A stretch of 64,000 nucleotides of DNA from Paenibacillus glycanilyticus (GCF_023715145.1 NZ_JAMBNP010000014.1:1-64000); one strand, 5' to 3'. Counted from the stretch's first letter, positions 44,394-52,546 are shown. Notes: generated by a model from the sequence alone, not told the origin. A program made the numbers and translations.

Positions 44394-45935
44394 ATGAAAA
44401 AAATTCAAATCTTTGATACAACTTTACGTGACGGCGAGCAATCGCCCGGAGCATCGATCGAGCCTGAGCGCAAAATTATTATCGCTCGCCAGCTGGCAAA
44501 ACTGGGCGTAGACATTATCGAACCGGGCTTCGCGATCTCGAGCCCCGGCGAATTTGCAGCCATTCAGCAAATCTCGCGCGAGCTGCAAAACGTCGAAATC
44601 TGCGGCTTTGCACGTGCGGTGAAGGTGGATATCGATGCGGCCGTCAAGGCTACGCAGGACGCCGCAAAACGGCGCTTGCACCTGTTCATCTCCTCTTCGG
44701 ATATTCATTTGAGCCATCAGATCCGCAAGACGCGTTCGGAAGTTATTCAGATTGCAAGGGACATGATCTCTTATGCAAAGCAGTTTGTAGACGAGATTCA
44801 GTTCGCGGCGATGGATTCGACCCGATCGGACCGGGATTTTGTTATTGAGCTGGTAGAGGCGGCCATTGAATCCGGGGCAACGATCATTAATTTGCCGGAC
44901 ACACTGGGGTATGCGCTGCCAAGCGAGATGGTGGACCTGTTTACTTCGGTTCGCCAGCAGGCGCGTGGCGGAGACAAGGTCCGTTACAGCACGCACAATC
45001 ATAACGATCTGGGCATGGCGGTAGCCAACAGCCTGGCGGCGGTTCAAGCCGGGGCAACGCAGGTTGAGGTTACGGTTAACGGTGTCGGCGAACGGGCGGG
45101 CAACTGCTCGCTCGAAGAACTGGCCATGTTGATCGAGACGCGCAAATCGGCGCTGCAGATCGAGACCCATATTGAACAAAGCGAGATATATACAACTTCT
45201 CATATGGTCAGCCGCGCGATGCATTATCCGATCGCTTATAACAAGCCGATTGTCGGGCGCAACGCGTTCCAGCATGAATCCGGCATCCATCAGGACGGCT
45301 TGCTGAAGGATCGCAGCACCTACGAGATTATGGATCCGGAAGCAATGGGGATCTCCCGCAGCATGATTATTCTGGGCCGCCACTCCGGCCGTCATGCCAT
45401 TAAGCATCGTTTGTCGGAATATGGAATTAATGTTGCGGATAACGAGTTAAATGATGTCTATAACCAATTCAAGCAAGTAGCGGACGAGAAGAAAATCGTC
45501 ACCGATGACGAGCTGATCCGCATCGCCGGCGAAATGACCGAGACGCAGCCCGATCCATACAAGCTGGTTGATCTGCAGGTGTTGGCAGGCAGTCAGAAGT
45601 CCAGAATCGCTTCCGTGACGATACGCGAAAGCGACGACGGCGTCGAACGTTCTTACTCCGGCATGGGCGAAGGACCGTTGGAGGCCGTTATTCACTGCAT
45701 ACAGCAGGCGATTCCGGTGGCTGCGCAATTCGAGGATCTGGAGCTGCATTCGTTATCGACGGGTGAGGACGCCCATGGTGAAGCGGTCGTGAGCATTATT
45801 ATAGAAGGCGAGAGGTTCCGCGGTACATCCATCCATAAAGATATCATTTATGCAGCTGCCCAGGCTTATGTGGGTGCCTGCAATCAAGCGGTAATGACGG
45901 GCAGGAAACGGGTCATCGAGGAAAATGCCGTGTAA
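44394..45935 (+). CDS. leuA: 2-isopropylmalate synthase
   Basis: 513 residues. FDTTLRDGEQSPGA at the N-terminus, the metal-binding HNHNDLGMAVANSLAA near 200, NGVGERAGNCSLEE and ESGIHQDGLLK are hallmarks of LeuA; a C-terminal regulatory domain (from about 390) allows leucine feedback. It condenses acetyl-CoA with 2-ketoisovalerate, first committed step to leucine. It is monocistronic here; leuB, leuC and leuD are not in the window. Two T-boxes in series control it. Confidence 0.96.
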   Translation: MKKIQIFDTTLRDGEQSPGASIEPERKIIIARQLAKLGVDIIEPGFAISSPGEFAAIQQISRELQNVEICGFARAVKVDIDAAVKATQDAAKRRLHLFISSSDIHLSHQIRKTRSEVIQIARDMISYAKQFVDEIQFAAMDSTRSDRDFVIELVEAAIESGATIINLPDTLGYALPSEMVDLFTSVRQQARGGDKVRYSTHNHNDLGMAVANSLAAVQAGATQVEVTVNGVGERAGNCSLEELAMLIETRKSALQIETHIEQSEIYTTSHMVSRAMHYPIAYNKPIVGRNAFQHESGIHQDGLLKDRSTYEIMDPEAMGISRSMIILGRHSGRHAIKHRLSEYGINVADNELNDVYNQFKQVADEKKIVTDDELIRIAGEMTETQPDPYKLVDLQVLAGSQKSRIASVTIRESDDGVERSYSGMGEGPLEAVIHCIQQAIPVAAQFEDLELHSLSTGEDAHGEAVVSIIIEGERFRGTSIHKDIIYAAAQAYVGACNQAVMTGRKRVIEENAV

Positions 45936-45944
45936 CCCGAATGG

Positions 45945-46211
45945 TTATCCACAAAACCAAACGTTCTGTGCATAAGAGGGAAAAACCGGATAAATACAAC
46001 CTTTTCCCTGTGAATAAAATTGTGAGTGTTTCGTGGATAGTTTTTGCACAGCCCCCTGTGGATATTGTTGATAACGTGGATAAAATTACGGACAAGGAAG
46101 CTTTTGTAAGTAATTAGTGACATTAACCTTTACAAATCAAGCTTTGTTATCGACAGAATTAACTAACAATTTGCGTTTTTATGTGGATAAACATGTGGAT
46201 AACGTGGACAG
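45945..46211. promoter_or_regulatory. DnaA-box cluster
   Basis: Perfect TTATCCACA boxes at 45945 (+), 46182 (-) and 46194 (-), TTATGCACA at 45967 (-), TTATTCACA at 46009 (-), and one-mismatch boxes at 46042, 46057, 46075 and 46147. That is about nine sites in 267 bases. No dnaA or dnaN lies nearby, so this is more likely a DnaA-titrating or regulatory cluster than oriC. Confidence 0.8.
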
Positions 46212-46214
46212 TTA

Positions 46215-46252
46215 CCCCGAAAGCACGTTTTTTGTGCTTTCGGGGCTTTTTT
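46215..46252 (+). terminator. hairpin with T-run behind the DnaA-box cluster
   Basis: CCCCGAAAGCAC/GTGCTTTCGGGG 12-bp stem followed by C and T6. It probably terminates leuA transcription. Confidence 0.85.
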
Positions 46253-46400
46253 ATGTTTTCGAAGCTTTTTATGTTTTTCACGCTTTTGTGCTTTCGGGGC
46301 TCTTTTTATGTTTTTCGTGGCTTTTTTATGTTTTTGAAGCTTTTCGCGATTTTTGTCGTTTCGGGACTTTTTGCGTTCCCGCAATAAAATTGCGTGATAC
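46240..46400. repeat. T-rich degenerate repeat tract
   Basis: Four diverged repeats of the type CTTTTTTATGTTTTT follow one another, one with a second partial GTGCTTTCGGGGC copy of the preceding hairpin arm. The strand is strongly T-rich. Together with the adjacent DnaA boxes it resembles an unwinding element, but no function is shown. No convincing gene lies in 45936-46505. Confidence 0.7.
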
Positions 46401-46505
46401 TGCAATACGGTTTTCGGTGAAAACACTTTCAGTTTCAGGTAAGGTTAAATTACTAGATAACGTTCCGGCGAATAGGCATTCCGGCCTGAATGGAGGAGAA
46501 CTGAA

Positions 46506-47235
46506 GTGAAATTAGAGACGGTCATTCAAGTAAGCTCAATCTGCAAATGTTATGGTCCGTACAACGCATTAAATGAGGTCTCCTTTGAAGTAAACAGAGG
46601 CGAGCTGTTTGGTATTATTGGGACCAGCGGGTCAGGCAAGACAACCTTGCTGGAGATGCTGATGGGGCTTCGCAGACCGGATGAGGGCACCATAGAAGTG
46701 CTTGGCATGGATGCCATCATGGAGGCCAAACAGCTGAAGGAATATATCGGCATGCATATGTACAGCAATTCGCTCGTAGACAATCTGACGGTTCGCGAGG
46801 CGCTGGAACTGTTCCAAATCGTTCTACATCAGGCAAAAAGATATTGATTCCATTATTGCGGATCTGGAGCTGGAGCCTTACGTGAATAAGCCGGTTAAAC
46901 GGCTGTCAGGCGGCTGGCAGCAGCGTATTGCGCTTGCTTTCGCGCTAGTGAATGATCCCGATATTATATTCTTGGATGAACCAACAACAGGGCTCGATAA
47001 GCAGGCGAGAGCAGACTACTGGGCGCTGCTTATGAAATTGAAGAGCCAAGGGAAAACGATTGTAATGGCTTCCCATGACATGGGGGAAATGCAACGAAAT
47101 TGCGATCGTATTGCGGTGCTGCGCAAAGGAGATATCGTCAGATGCGATTCTCCGCAGCAGCTCATCTCCCAAATTCCAGAGGGCTGTTTTACGATGGAGG
47201 GTGTGTACGTCCATTTCGCTTACGCGGGAATGTGA
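46506..47235 (+). pseudogene. ABC transporter ATP-binding protein, frameshifted
   Basis: The first part encodes an ABC ATPase N-terminus (Walker A GTSGSGKTTLL near residue 41) and runs into a stop after about 113 residues. The +1 frame continues the same protein: LSGGWQQRIALA signature, Walker B IIFLDEPTTGLD, SHDMGEMQ H-loop. The join needs one base removed in the CAAATCG stretch near 46820, which would restore LFQSFYIRQKD. GTG start behind GGAGGAG. No permease gene is adjacent. Could be a sequencing error or a decayed gene; it lies just ahead of the comQXPA genes. Confidence 0.8.
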
Positions 47236-47280
47236 CCTAACCTGAATGATCCGGCCTAGTTTGAAGGAGGACTTTTGTAT

Positions 47281-47496
47281 ATGGATCATGGAAACGACAT
47301 CAACGAAGGTCCGTCCGTTCATCGAAGCCAGGTGATAGAGAAGCGCATGGAGATGATCGCCATGCTGCTTGATAAATTAAATGGGGAGGAGATCGTCCAA
47401 CAATCCAAAACCAGGCAAGCATCTCACAAACGAAAGGGGCGAAATAACGATAAGCTGATGCGCATAGTTGCCGGCATTTTCTTCCATCGTATATGA
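47281..47496 (+). CDS. small charged protein of unknown function ahead of comQ
   Basis: 71 residues from the ATG behind GAAGGAGG. The middle (VIEKRMEMIAMLLDKLNGEEIVQ) is an amphipathic helix, followed by a very basic stretch (HKRKGRNNDKL) and a hydrophobic end (MRIVAGIFF). I recognise no family. It occupies the place that degQ has in B. subtilis, 33 bases before comQ, but its sequence does not resemble DegQ. Confidence 0.5.
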   Translation: MDHGNDINEGPSVHRSQVIEKRMEMIAMLLDKLNGEEIVQQSKTRQASHKRKGRNNDKLMRIVAGIFFHRI

Positions 47497-47529
47497 TAGT
47501 GATGACACTACCATGACGGAGGTCAGAAG

Positions 47530-48450
47530 ATGGAAGACATTGTGCCTATGATCGGGCAAGAAATGCTGCGGATTTCCGATAAGTATTTCACTACGGAGCC
47601 GCTTCGCGGATATGCCCTCGCTTTTATACGGGAAAAGCAGGCCGAATCGATGAGATTTGGTCTTTTAACCATGCTTCATTACCGGATGTTTGGAGGAGGC
47701 TCTAAGCAGATTCTTCAGGCTGCTGCTGCAGTTGAGCTATTTATACTGGCGTCGGATATTCTGGATGACTTGCAGGATGGAGACGCGCCTCATCAGGCCT
47801 GGTCCCAGGTGCCGCCGGCCGCCGCGATGCAGACGGCTGCTTCCTTGATGGTGCTTTCGCAGCAGGCGATTCTGGAGCTTGATTTCGGACAGGCCGAACG
47901 GCTTCGCGCGGCGCAGATGATGAACGATCAATTCCTTAAAGCAGCAAATGGACAAATGCTGGATTTGATGAACGCCGTTACCGATGAGGATTCCTATATC
48001 GCCATGGTACAGCTTAAATCCGCGGCGCTGATCGTAATGGCGTGCATGACCGGAGTCATGCTTGCGGGCCGGGAATGGCATCCGATGGTCGCGGAATATG
48101 CGGAAGAAGTAGGTATGGCGGCTCAAATTAAAAATGATATCAGGGACCTGCTTCGCTGGGATGACAAGAACGATTTTATTTTGCGCAAAAAGACCCTGCT
48201 CACTTTATTCCTTTTGGAGGAAATTGCGGAGGAGGATAGGTGGATCAAGGACTATTTCGAAGGCAGGCTGCGGGCAGAAGATGTCGCTGACCGGCAGCAA
48301 ATGTTGGAAGAGGCATGTGACCGGACAGGTGCAGCATTATATGGCTCTGTTCGCATGAGAATGCACTTCAATCGGTTTCAGGAGCTGATAGATGAGGTCC
48401 CTGAGGCCGCATCAGCTAAGGATAAGCTCCTACAGATTTTCTCCAGCTAG
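47530..48450 (+). CDS. comQ: ComQ-like isoprenyl transferase for the ComX pheromone
   Basis: 306 residues of the trans-prenyl synthase fold. The first aspartate motif DDLQD is at 79-83 and the second, in the ComQ style, is NDIRD at 202-206. ComQ is known to process and prenylate a tryptophan of ComX in Bacillus. Here a 57-codon gene with a C-terminal tryptophan, then comP and comA homologues follow, which makes the assignment firm as a system. GACGGAGG lies ahead of the ATG. Prenyl chain length cannot be read. Confidence 0.88.
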   Translation: MEDIVPMIGQEMLRISDKYFTTEPLRGYALAFIREKQAESMRFGLLTMLHYRMFGGGSKQILQAAAAVELFILASDILDDLQDGDAPHQAWSQVPPAAAMQTAASLMVLSQQAILELDFGQAERLRAAQMMNDQFLKAANGQMLDLMNAVTDEDSYIAMVQLKSAALIVMACMTGVMLAGREWHPMVAEYAEEVGMAAQIKNDIRDLLRWDDKNDFILRKKTLLTLFLLEEIAEEDRWIKDYFEGRLRAEDVADRQQMLEEACDRTGAALYGSVRMRMHFNRFQELIDEVPEAASAKDKLLQIFSS

Positions 48451-48466
48451 GGCCTTTCCTCACAAA

Positions 48467-48484
48467 CCGCAATGAGGATTGCGG
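48467..48484 (+). promoter_or_regulatory. CCGCAA/TTGCGG dyad between comQ and comX
   Basis: CCGCAAT-GAGG-ATTGCGG, a perfect 7-bp dyad. The half-site TTGCGG/CCGCAA equals the hexamer recognised by B. subtilis ComA, though here the two halves are arranged back to front relative to the TTGCGG-N4-CCGCAA order. Alternatively a weak hairpin ending comQ. Confidence 0.45.
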
Positions 48485-48524
48485 GAAATACGGGACATGT
48501 TGGCGTTTGCTGTCGAAAGAATTC

Positions 48525-48563
48525 CTGCTATAGTAGAATCAGAATTTGATTCTACTATAGCAG
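48525..48563 (+). promoter_or_regulatory. perfect 17-bp inverted repeat in the comX leader
   Basis: Arm CTGCTATAGTAGAATCA (48525-48541), loop GAATT, and its exact complement at 48547-48563. The right arm ends on the first base of the GAGGAGGA ribosome site of comX. No T-run follows, so it is not an ordinary terminator. It may be an operator, an mRNA-stabilising hairpin or a translational switch. Confidence 0.85.
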
Positions 48564-48578
48564 AGGAGGAATTTTTAA

Positions 48579-48752
48579 ATGTTGAAAGATGCTATTCGTT
48601 CGCTTGCTGCAAGTAAAGAGAAAATGTCGATGGTGATGGGTGGACAGCTGCAATTGGCTGGCGTATCCGCAGCTGAGCACAAAGCACTCCAAGATGCGCT
48701 GAAGAATCAAGACGAGAAAAAAGGCAATTATACGCTGGCAGTTTGGGGCTAA
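48579..48752 (+). CDS. comX: ComX-like prenylated pheromone precursor
   Basis: 57 residues from the ATG behind GAGGAGGA. A helical leader (MLKDAIRSLAASKEKMSMV, LQLAGVSAAEHKALQDALK) precedes a short tail NYTLAVWG with Trp56 second from the end. ComX precursors are 50-75 residues with a prenylated tryptophan close to the C-terminus, cleaved to a 5-10 residue pheromone. The position between comQ and comP identifies it; sequence alone would not. The mature peptide probably lies within the last 6-10 residues. Confidence 0.85.
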   Translation: MLKDAIRSLAASKEKMSMVMGGQLQLAGVSAAEHKALQDALKNQDEKKGNYTLAVWG

Positions 48753-48798
48753 TTCAGTCATAAAACGACTTCATGCGAGTGCAGGAGGAGAATAGACG

Positions 48799-51192
48799 AT
48801 GTTAAAACCCACTCATAGAATCTCAGCACCTCTCTTCCTGATTGCATTTCTCGTTATTTTGCTCTATTTGACCTTCACGATCATCAAGGAGCCTTTTATC
48901 GGAGTCGAGCTTGTGGAAGGGTCAAAGGGAGATTATTTTGTGAAAGCTCTCGAGCCTGCCGGACAAGCTATCAGCAAAGGCATCTTGGTCGGCGACAAAA
49001 TCGTTTCCGTAAACGGTGCGCCGGCAGGTCAATATAGCAATGTGAAGAAGTTTTTCTCCATTGAGAAATCAGATGCTGTGCTTGTCGAGCATAGCAACAA
49101 GGATCAGCAGTTGATTGTATTTAACCGGGGCTGGTACGGAGATCATTCCAGTTGGGAATTATTCATCCAGCTGTATATACCGCTTATTTCGCTGATCCTG
49201 TTCGCAGGGTTTTCTTCTTTTCTATATTCGAAAAGAAAAAATGACAGCGCAGCCTTAATGCTCATGCTGTTTTTTGCCACGATTGGGCTATGCTACTATT
49301 CATCGGCTGCATCCTATCGGAGTGATCCTGTCGGATTCTCCATTATTTATTTTGTATTGCCGTCTGTGCCGATCATTTTCCTGCAGTTCATGAATCAGTA
49401 CATGAAGAGATATAATGTCGTCTTTATCAGCAAATCCGGTTTAATCGGGATGCTTAGCTCGTTTGGCATCGTTGAACTCGGAATGCTGCTGTATGTCTGG
49501 ACGAGTCTTATATCCAACGATGCTTTCGTATACATACGGATGTTGTACTACGGTACGTTAATTATCGGTAATTTCATTTGCATCTATCAGCTTATCCACA
49601 AGTTTTTGCAGTACCGCAAGACGAAGTTTAATTCGTTGTTTAAGATTACGCTAGTGTCGCATATCGTTGCGTTCACGCCGTTTACGGCTATGAACCTTCT
49701 GCCGCTGTTTATTGGCGGCGGCCAGATTTTACCGGCTGCGTTTACATCGTTATTTTTGTTTGTGCTGCCAATCGTGTATTTCTACCTGTTAACATCCAAT
49801 CAGCTCTTTGACATTGACTTCATCCTAACCAGGTTTAAATATTATACGCTTCTGTCTGCCGTGCCGGCTCTAGTGCTGACGCTCGCGATGATCGGGGTTC
49901 TGAGCGATAGGACGGAAGTATCATGGGTTGGCTATATTCAGATGTTCTTGTCGTCTTACGTCGTGATGACTCTGTTCTTGTACGTGAAGGAGCAGATCGA
50001 TCACAAGTTTCGTCCGAAGCTTTTCAAAGCGATGTACAGCTATCAGGACAGTCTGGACCGTTTCTCCCGCAAAGTTGCGACGGTTATGAAGAGGGCTGAT
50101 CTGGAGGCCGTGCTCAAGCAGGAGATCAGCGACTTGCTTCCGGTTAACCGCATTGATTTCGTTCTAGTTGATCAAGCGGACTGTTCGGTTCACAAGATGG
50201 GCGAATCCGACGAAGAGAAAGGGACTTCCTTATTCCTGCTTCAAGTCGCGGACTCGCTTCAGGTTGGCGAAATGGTGGAGCTGCCTCACGGGATTGGTCT
50301 TGTCATAGGCCGTCAGCGTTCCAGATACCATGTGGTCTGGATCGGCTCGAAGACGAACCACACCCGTTTCAATTCGGACGAGCTGCGCTGGCTAAAGACG
50401 TTAGCCAACTATTCAAGCATCGTATTTGAGAATCTGTATTTGATCGAAGGTCTGATTGAGGACCTGGAATCGGAAGTGCGCAAGGAGCAAACGACCGCGC
50501 CTTGGGTATTGCGCTTATTGTTCTGTCTGTCGGAAAATGAACGCCGAAAGCTCGCCGCGGATCTACATGACTCCGCTCTTCAGGATCAGTTAATCTGGTA
50601 CCGCAAGCTAGAAGGCGTTATGAATGATTATCCGATCTCGGACAAGCTGGGTGACGAGCTGAATGAGATTAAGGAAGGCCTTCTGGATGTTATCCATCAA
50701 ATCCGCGAGACCTGTAACGAGCTGAGGCCTCCGCTGCTGAAAGAGATGGGCGTCATTGAAGCAGTTGAGTCCATTGTCGAGCATTCGCAGATGCGGGATA
50801 ACTTTGCCGTAGATTTCAGACCTAAACCGTTTATCCATCCGCTTAACGAAGAGCAGATCACCGCCGTTTACCGGATCGTGCAGGAATTGCTTCGCAATGC
50901 GGCCAAGCATGCGCAGGCGAACCAGGTTACGCTGGAGCTTGAACAGCGGAAAGGAAAGATTTATTTCCGCTACAAGGATGACGGAATCGGGATGGATGTT
51001 GATTATATGAAGGCGTCCTTCGAGCATATGGGACTGTCCGGGATTAAAGAGCGGGTAGCCAGCCTTGAAGGAGAAATTACGTTCCGGTCGAAGCGTGGAA
51101 GCGGGCTGGAGGTTGTAATCAACTTGCCGGAGACAATGACGACCGGTCGTTCGGAAAGGGGATTATTACGTGATTCGTATCTTATTAGTTGA
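48799..51192 (+). CDS. comP: ComP-like pheromone sensor histidine kinase
   Basis: 797 residues. One membrane span (about 8-28), an extracellular PDZ-like segment (about 32-112, with GILVGDKIVSVNG), then about seven further spans to residue 400, a GAF-like cytoplasmic region (about 430-560) and a HisKA_3/HATPase core. Phospho-acceptor His590 lies in ADLHDSALQDQ, the N box is ELLRNAAKHA near 700 and the G box is DDGIGMD. This is the ComP topology. GCAGGAGGAG precedes the ATG. Partner regulator follows and overlaps by 23 bases. Confidence 0.9.
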   Translation: MLKPTHRISAPLFLIAFLVILLYLTFTIIKEPFIGVELVEGSKGDYFVKALEPAGQAISKGILVGDKIVSVNGAPAGQYSNVKKFFSIEKSDAVLVEHSNKDQQLIVFNRGWYGDHSSWELFIQLYIPLISLILFAGFSSFLYSKRKNDSAALMLMLFFATIGLCYYSSAASYRSDPVGFSIIYFVLPSVPIIFLQFMNQYMKRYNVVFISKSGLIGMLSSFGIVELGMLLYVWTSLISNDAFVYIRMLYYGTLIIGNFICIYQLIHKFLQYRKTKFNSLFKITLVSHIVAFTPFTAMNLLPLFIGGGQILPAAFTSLFLFVLPIVYFYLLTSNQLFDIDFILTRFKYYTLLSAVPALVLTLAMIGVLSDRTEVSWVGYIQMFLSSYVVMTLFLYVKEQIDHKFRPKLFKAMYSYQDSLDRFSRKVATVMKRADLEAVLKQEISDLLPVNRIDFVLVDQADCSVHKMGESDEEKGTSLFLLQVADSLQVGEMVELPHGIGLVIGRQRSRYHVVWIGSKTNHTRFNSDELRWLKTLANYSSIVFENLYLIEGLIEDLESEVRKEQTTAPWVLRLLFCLSENERRKLAADLHDSALQDQLIWYRKLEGVMNDYPISDKLGDELNEIKEGLLDVIHQIRETCNELRPPLLKEMGVIEAVESIVEHSQMRDNFAVDFRPKPFIHPLNEEQITAVYRIVQELLRNAAKHAQANQVTLELEQRKGKIYFRYKDDGIGMDVDYMKASFEHMGLSGIKERVASLEGEITFRSKRGSGLEVVINLPETMTTGRSERGLLRDSYLIS

Positions 51193-51826
51193 CGATCATC
51201 CTTCCGTAGGCGAAGGAACCAAGACCATGATCGAACAGGATCCTGAGATGAAGGTAACGGTTGTGTTATCCGCGATGGAAGCGCTGGATGCCGTCAATCA
51301 TGATCCCTTTGATATTATATTGTGTGACCTAAATATGCCGGGGATCAGCGGGCTGGAGCTTGCCAAAAGGCTTATTCAGCAGGATCCTGACCGCAGAGTT
51401 CTTATCTATACCGGATATGAGATCAGTACCCACTATAACTTGCTGATCGAATGCGGGGTATCCGGCTTTATCTCCAAGACGGTGTCGCGGGAACAGCTGC
51501 ATAATAACATCCGGTGCGCGATGCGGGGGGAAGCGGTTATTCCGATTACCCTGCTGAAGCAGCTGAGGCGCAACGAAGTGAAGATTACCCGCGCGGAAAA
51601 GGCAATTGAAGAGGTCTCGATTAATGAACGGGACCAGGATATTTTGCAGGAAGTTGCCAATGGCAGCAGCAATAAGGATATTGCCGCCAAGCTTCATATG
51701 AGCCAGCGGACGGTGGAGTACAACCTGACCCGTATATTCGAGAAGTTGAGCGTCCGATCAAGATCGGAAGCGATTGTGGAAGCCAAGCGGCTTGGACTTA
51801 TTCGCATGGAGCAATTCTTAACCTAA
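51170..51826 (+). CDS. comA: ComA-like LuxR/NarL-type response regulator
   Basis: 218 residues. Receiver domain with the acidic pair Asp8-Asp9, phospho-acceptor Asp53 (LCDLNMPG), Thr in YTGYE and Lys in SKTV. The C-terminal LuxR-type HTH (about 150-212) includes VANGSSNKDIAAKLHMSQRTVEYNLTRIFEKL. GTG start behind GAAAGGGG, inside the end of comP, indicating translational coupling. Expected to be phosphorylated by the ComP homologue when the ComX peptide is sensed; target genes are unknown here. Confidence 0.9.
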   Translation: MIRILLVDDHPSVGEGTKTMIEQDPEMKVTVVLSAMEALDAVNHDPFDIILCDLNMPGISGLELAKRLIQQDPDRRVLIYTGYEISTHYNLLIECGVSGFISKTVSREQLHNNIRCAMRGEAVIPITLLKQLRRNEVKITRAEKAIEEVSINERDQDILQEVANGSSNKDIAAKLHMSQRTVEYNLTRIFEKLSVRSRSEAIVEAKRLGLIRMEQFLT

Positions 51827-51971
51827 ATGATGTTTACTACGACTTTTAACGACTCGCCGTCTGCGGTGAATCATGAAAGTCTTCCTATATGGGATAACTG
51901 CCGCATTCGCTGCAGAATCGTATCCCCATGATTGTCTTGCAAGACCACCCTAACTTTTGGTTTCCCTCTCA

Positions 51972-52006
51972 ATGCTTACGTCTATATGGCGTAAGCATCT
52001 TTTTTT
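51972..52006 (+). terminator. terminator of the comQXPA region
   Basis: ATGCTTACG/CGTAAGCAT stem followed by T7. Apart from this hairpin I see nothing in 51827-52085 except the ribosome site of the next gene. Confidence 0.9.
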
Positions 52007-52085
52007 AAATATTAGAGATAAGGTTCCTTTATACTGCGCTCATATTACGTCGCGTAACAATTAGGTCCGGAAAGGAGGCATAGCT

Positions 52086-52496
52086 TTGAAGTATTTGTGG
52101 CTGTGGATCGTCTTTGCAATTGTATTTACTCTGGCCGCTATTGGACTGGAGCTGCTGGAGGGGAATAAGATTACGACAACGGAATACTATGGGCTGCGTA
52201 ACATGGGCAGCATCTTTGTTGCTTTTTGTTTACTCTGCAGCATCGTTTTTTATCTGATTACCTTCCTTCCGTTAACGTTCCTTTGTACGAGGTTTGTAAA
52301 GTTTTTGCTCGGAAGAATGATCATTTATACCATTGCCGGGGCAGTAGGGGGAATCTGGGTATTTGACCAATTCTACGCGTTAGATGATGACTATTACGTG
52401 AAGGGATATGGGCTCAACCTCAATAGCGCCATGATCTTGTTTGGTTTGGCAGGATTTATTTATGCGTGGATGGATAGGTATTTGGAAAAAAAATAA
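52086..52496 (+). CDS. four-helix membrane protein of unknown function
   Basis: 136 residues with four hydrophobic segments (about 4-22, 43-63, 78-96, 110-130) and a charged loop (QFYALDDDYYVKG). TTG start with AAGGAGG six bases upstream. I recognise no family. It lies between the comA terminator and the ABC-F gene, possibly part of the inserted segment. Confidence 0.6.
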   Translation: MKYLWLWIVFAIVFTLAAIGLELLEGNKITTTEYYGLRNMGSIFVAFCLLCSIVFYLITFLPLTFLCTRFVKFLLGRMIIYTIAGAVGGIWVFDQFYALDDDYYVKGYGLNLNSAMILFGLAGFIYAWMDRYLEKK

Positions 52497-52500
52497 AAAA

Positions 52501-52540
52501 CCTCCCGCCACTCTCACTATGGAGGTACCGGGAGGCTTTT
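52501..52540. terminator. bidirectional terminator
   Basis: CCTCCCG/CGGGAGG stem with A-run before and T5 after, between converging genes. Confidence 0.85.
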
Positions 52541-52546
52541 TGCTGT

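Noticed and set aside
44424..45407. Long minus-strand frame opposite leuA (327 codons)
   Set aside because: Mirror of codon bias in leuA; no motif, no ribosome site, and leuA is unambiguous.
45945..46400. Chromosomal origin (oriC)
   Set aside because: DnaA boxes and a T-rich tract are present, but dnaA, dnaN, rpmH or other origin genes are absent, so a regulatory DnaA-box cluster is more likely.
46117..46509. Reading frames of 87 to 130 codons on both strands in the T-rich tract
   Set aside because: Their sequence is low complexity (Phe/Leu/Ser or Lys-rich) from the repeats, without ribosome sites.
47530..48450. Heptaprenyl or farnesyl diphosphate synthase for general metabolism
   Set aside because: The NDIRD second motif and the comX, comP and comA neighbours point to ComQ.
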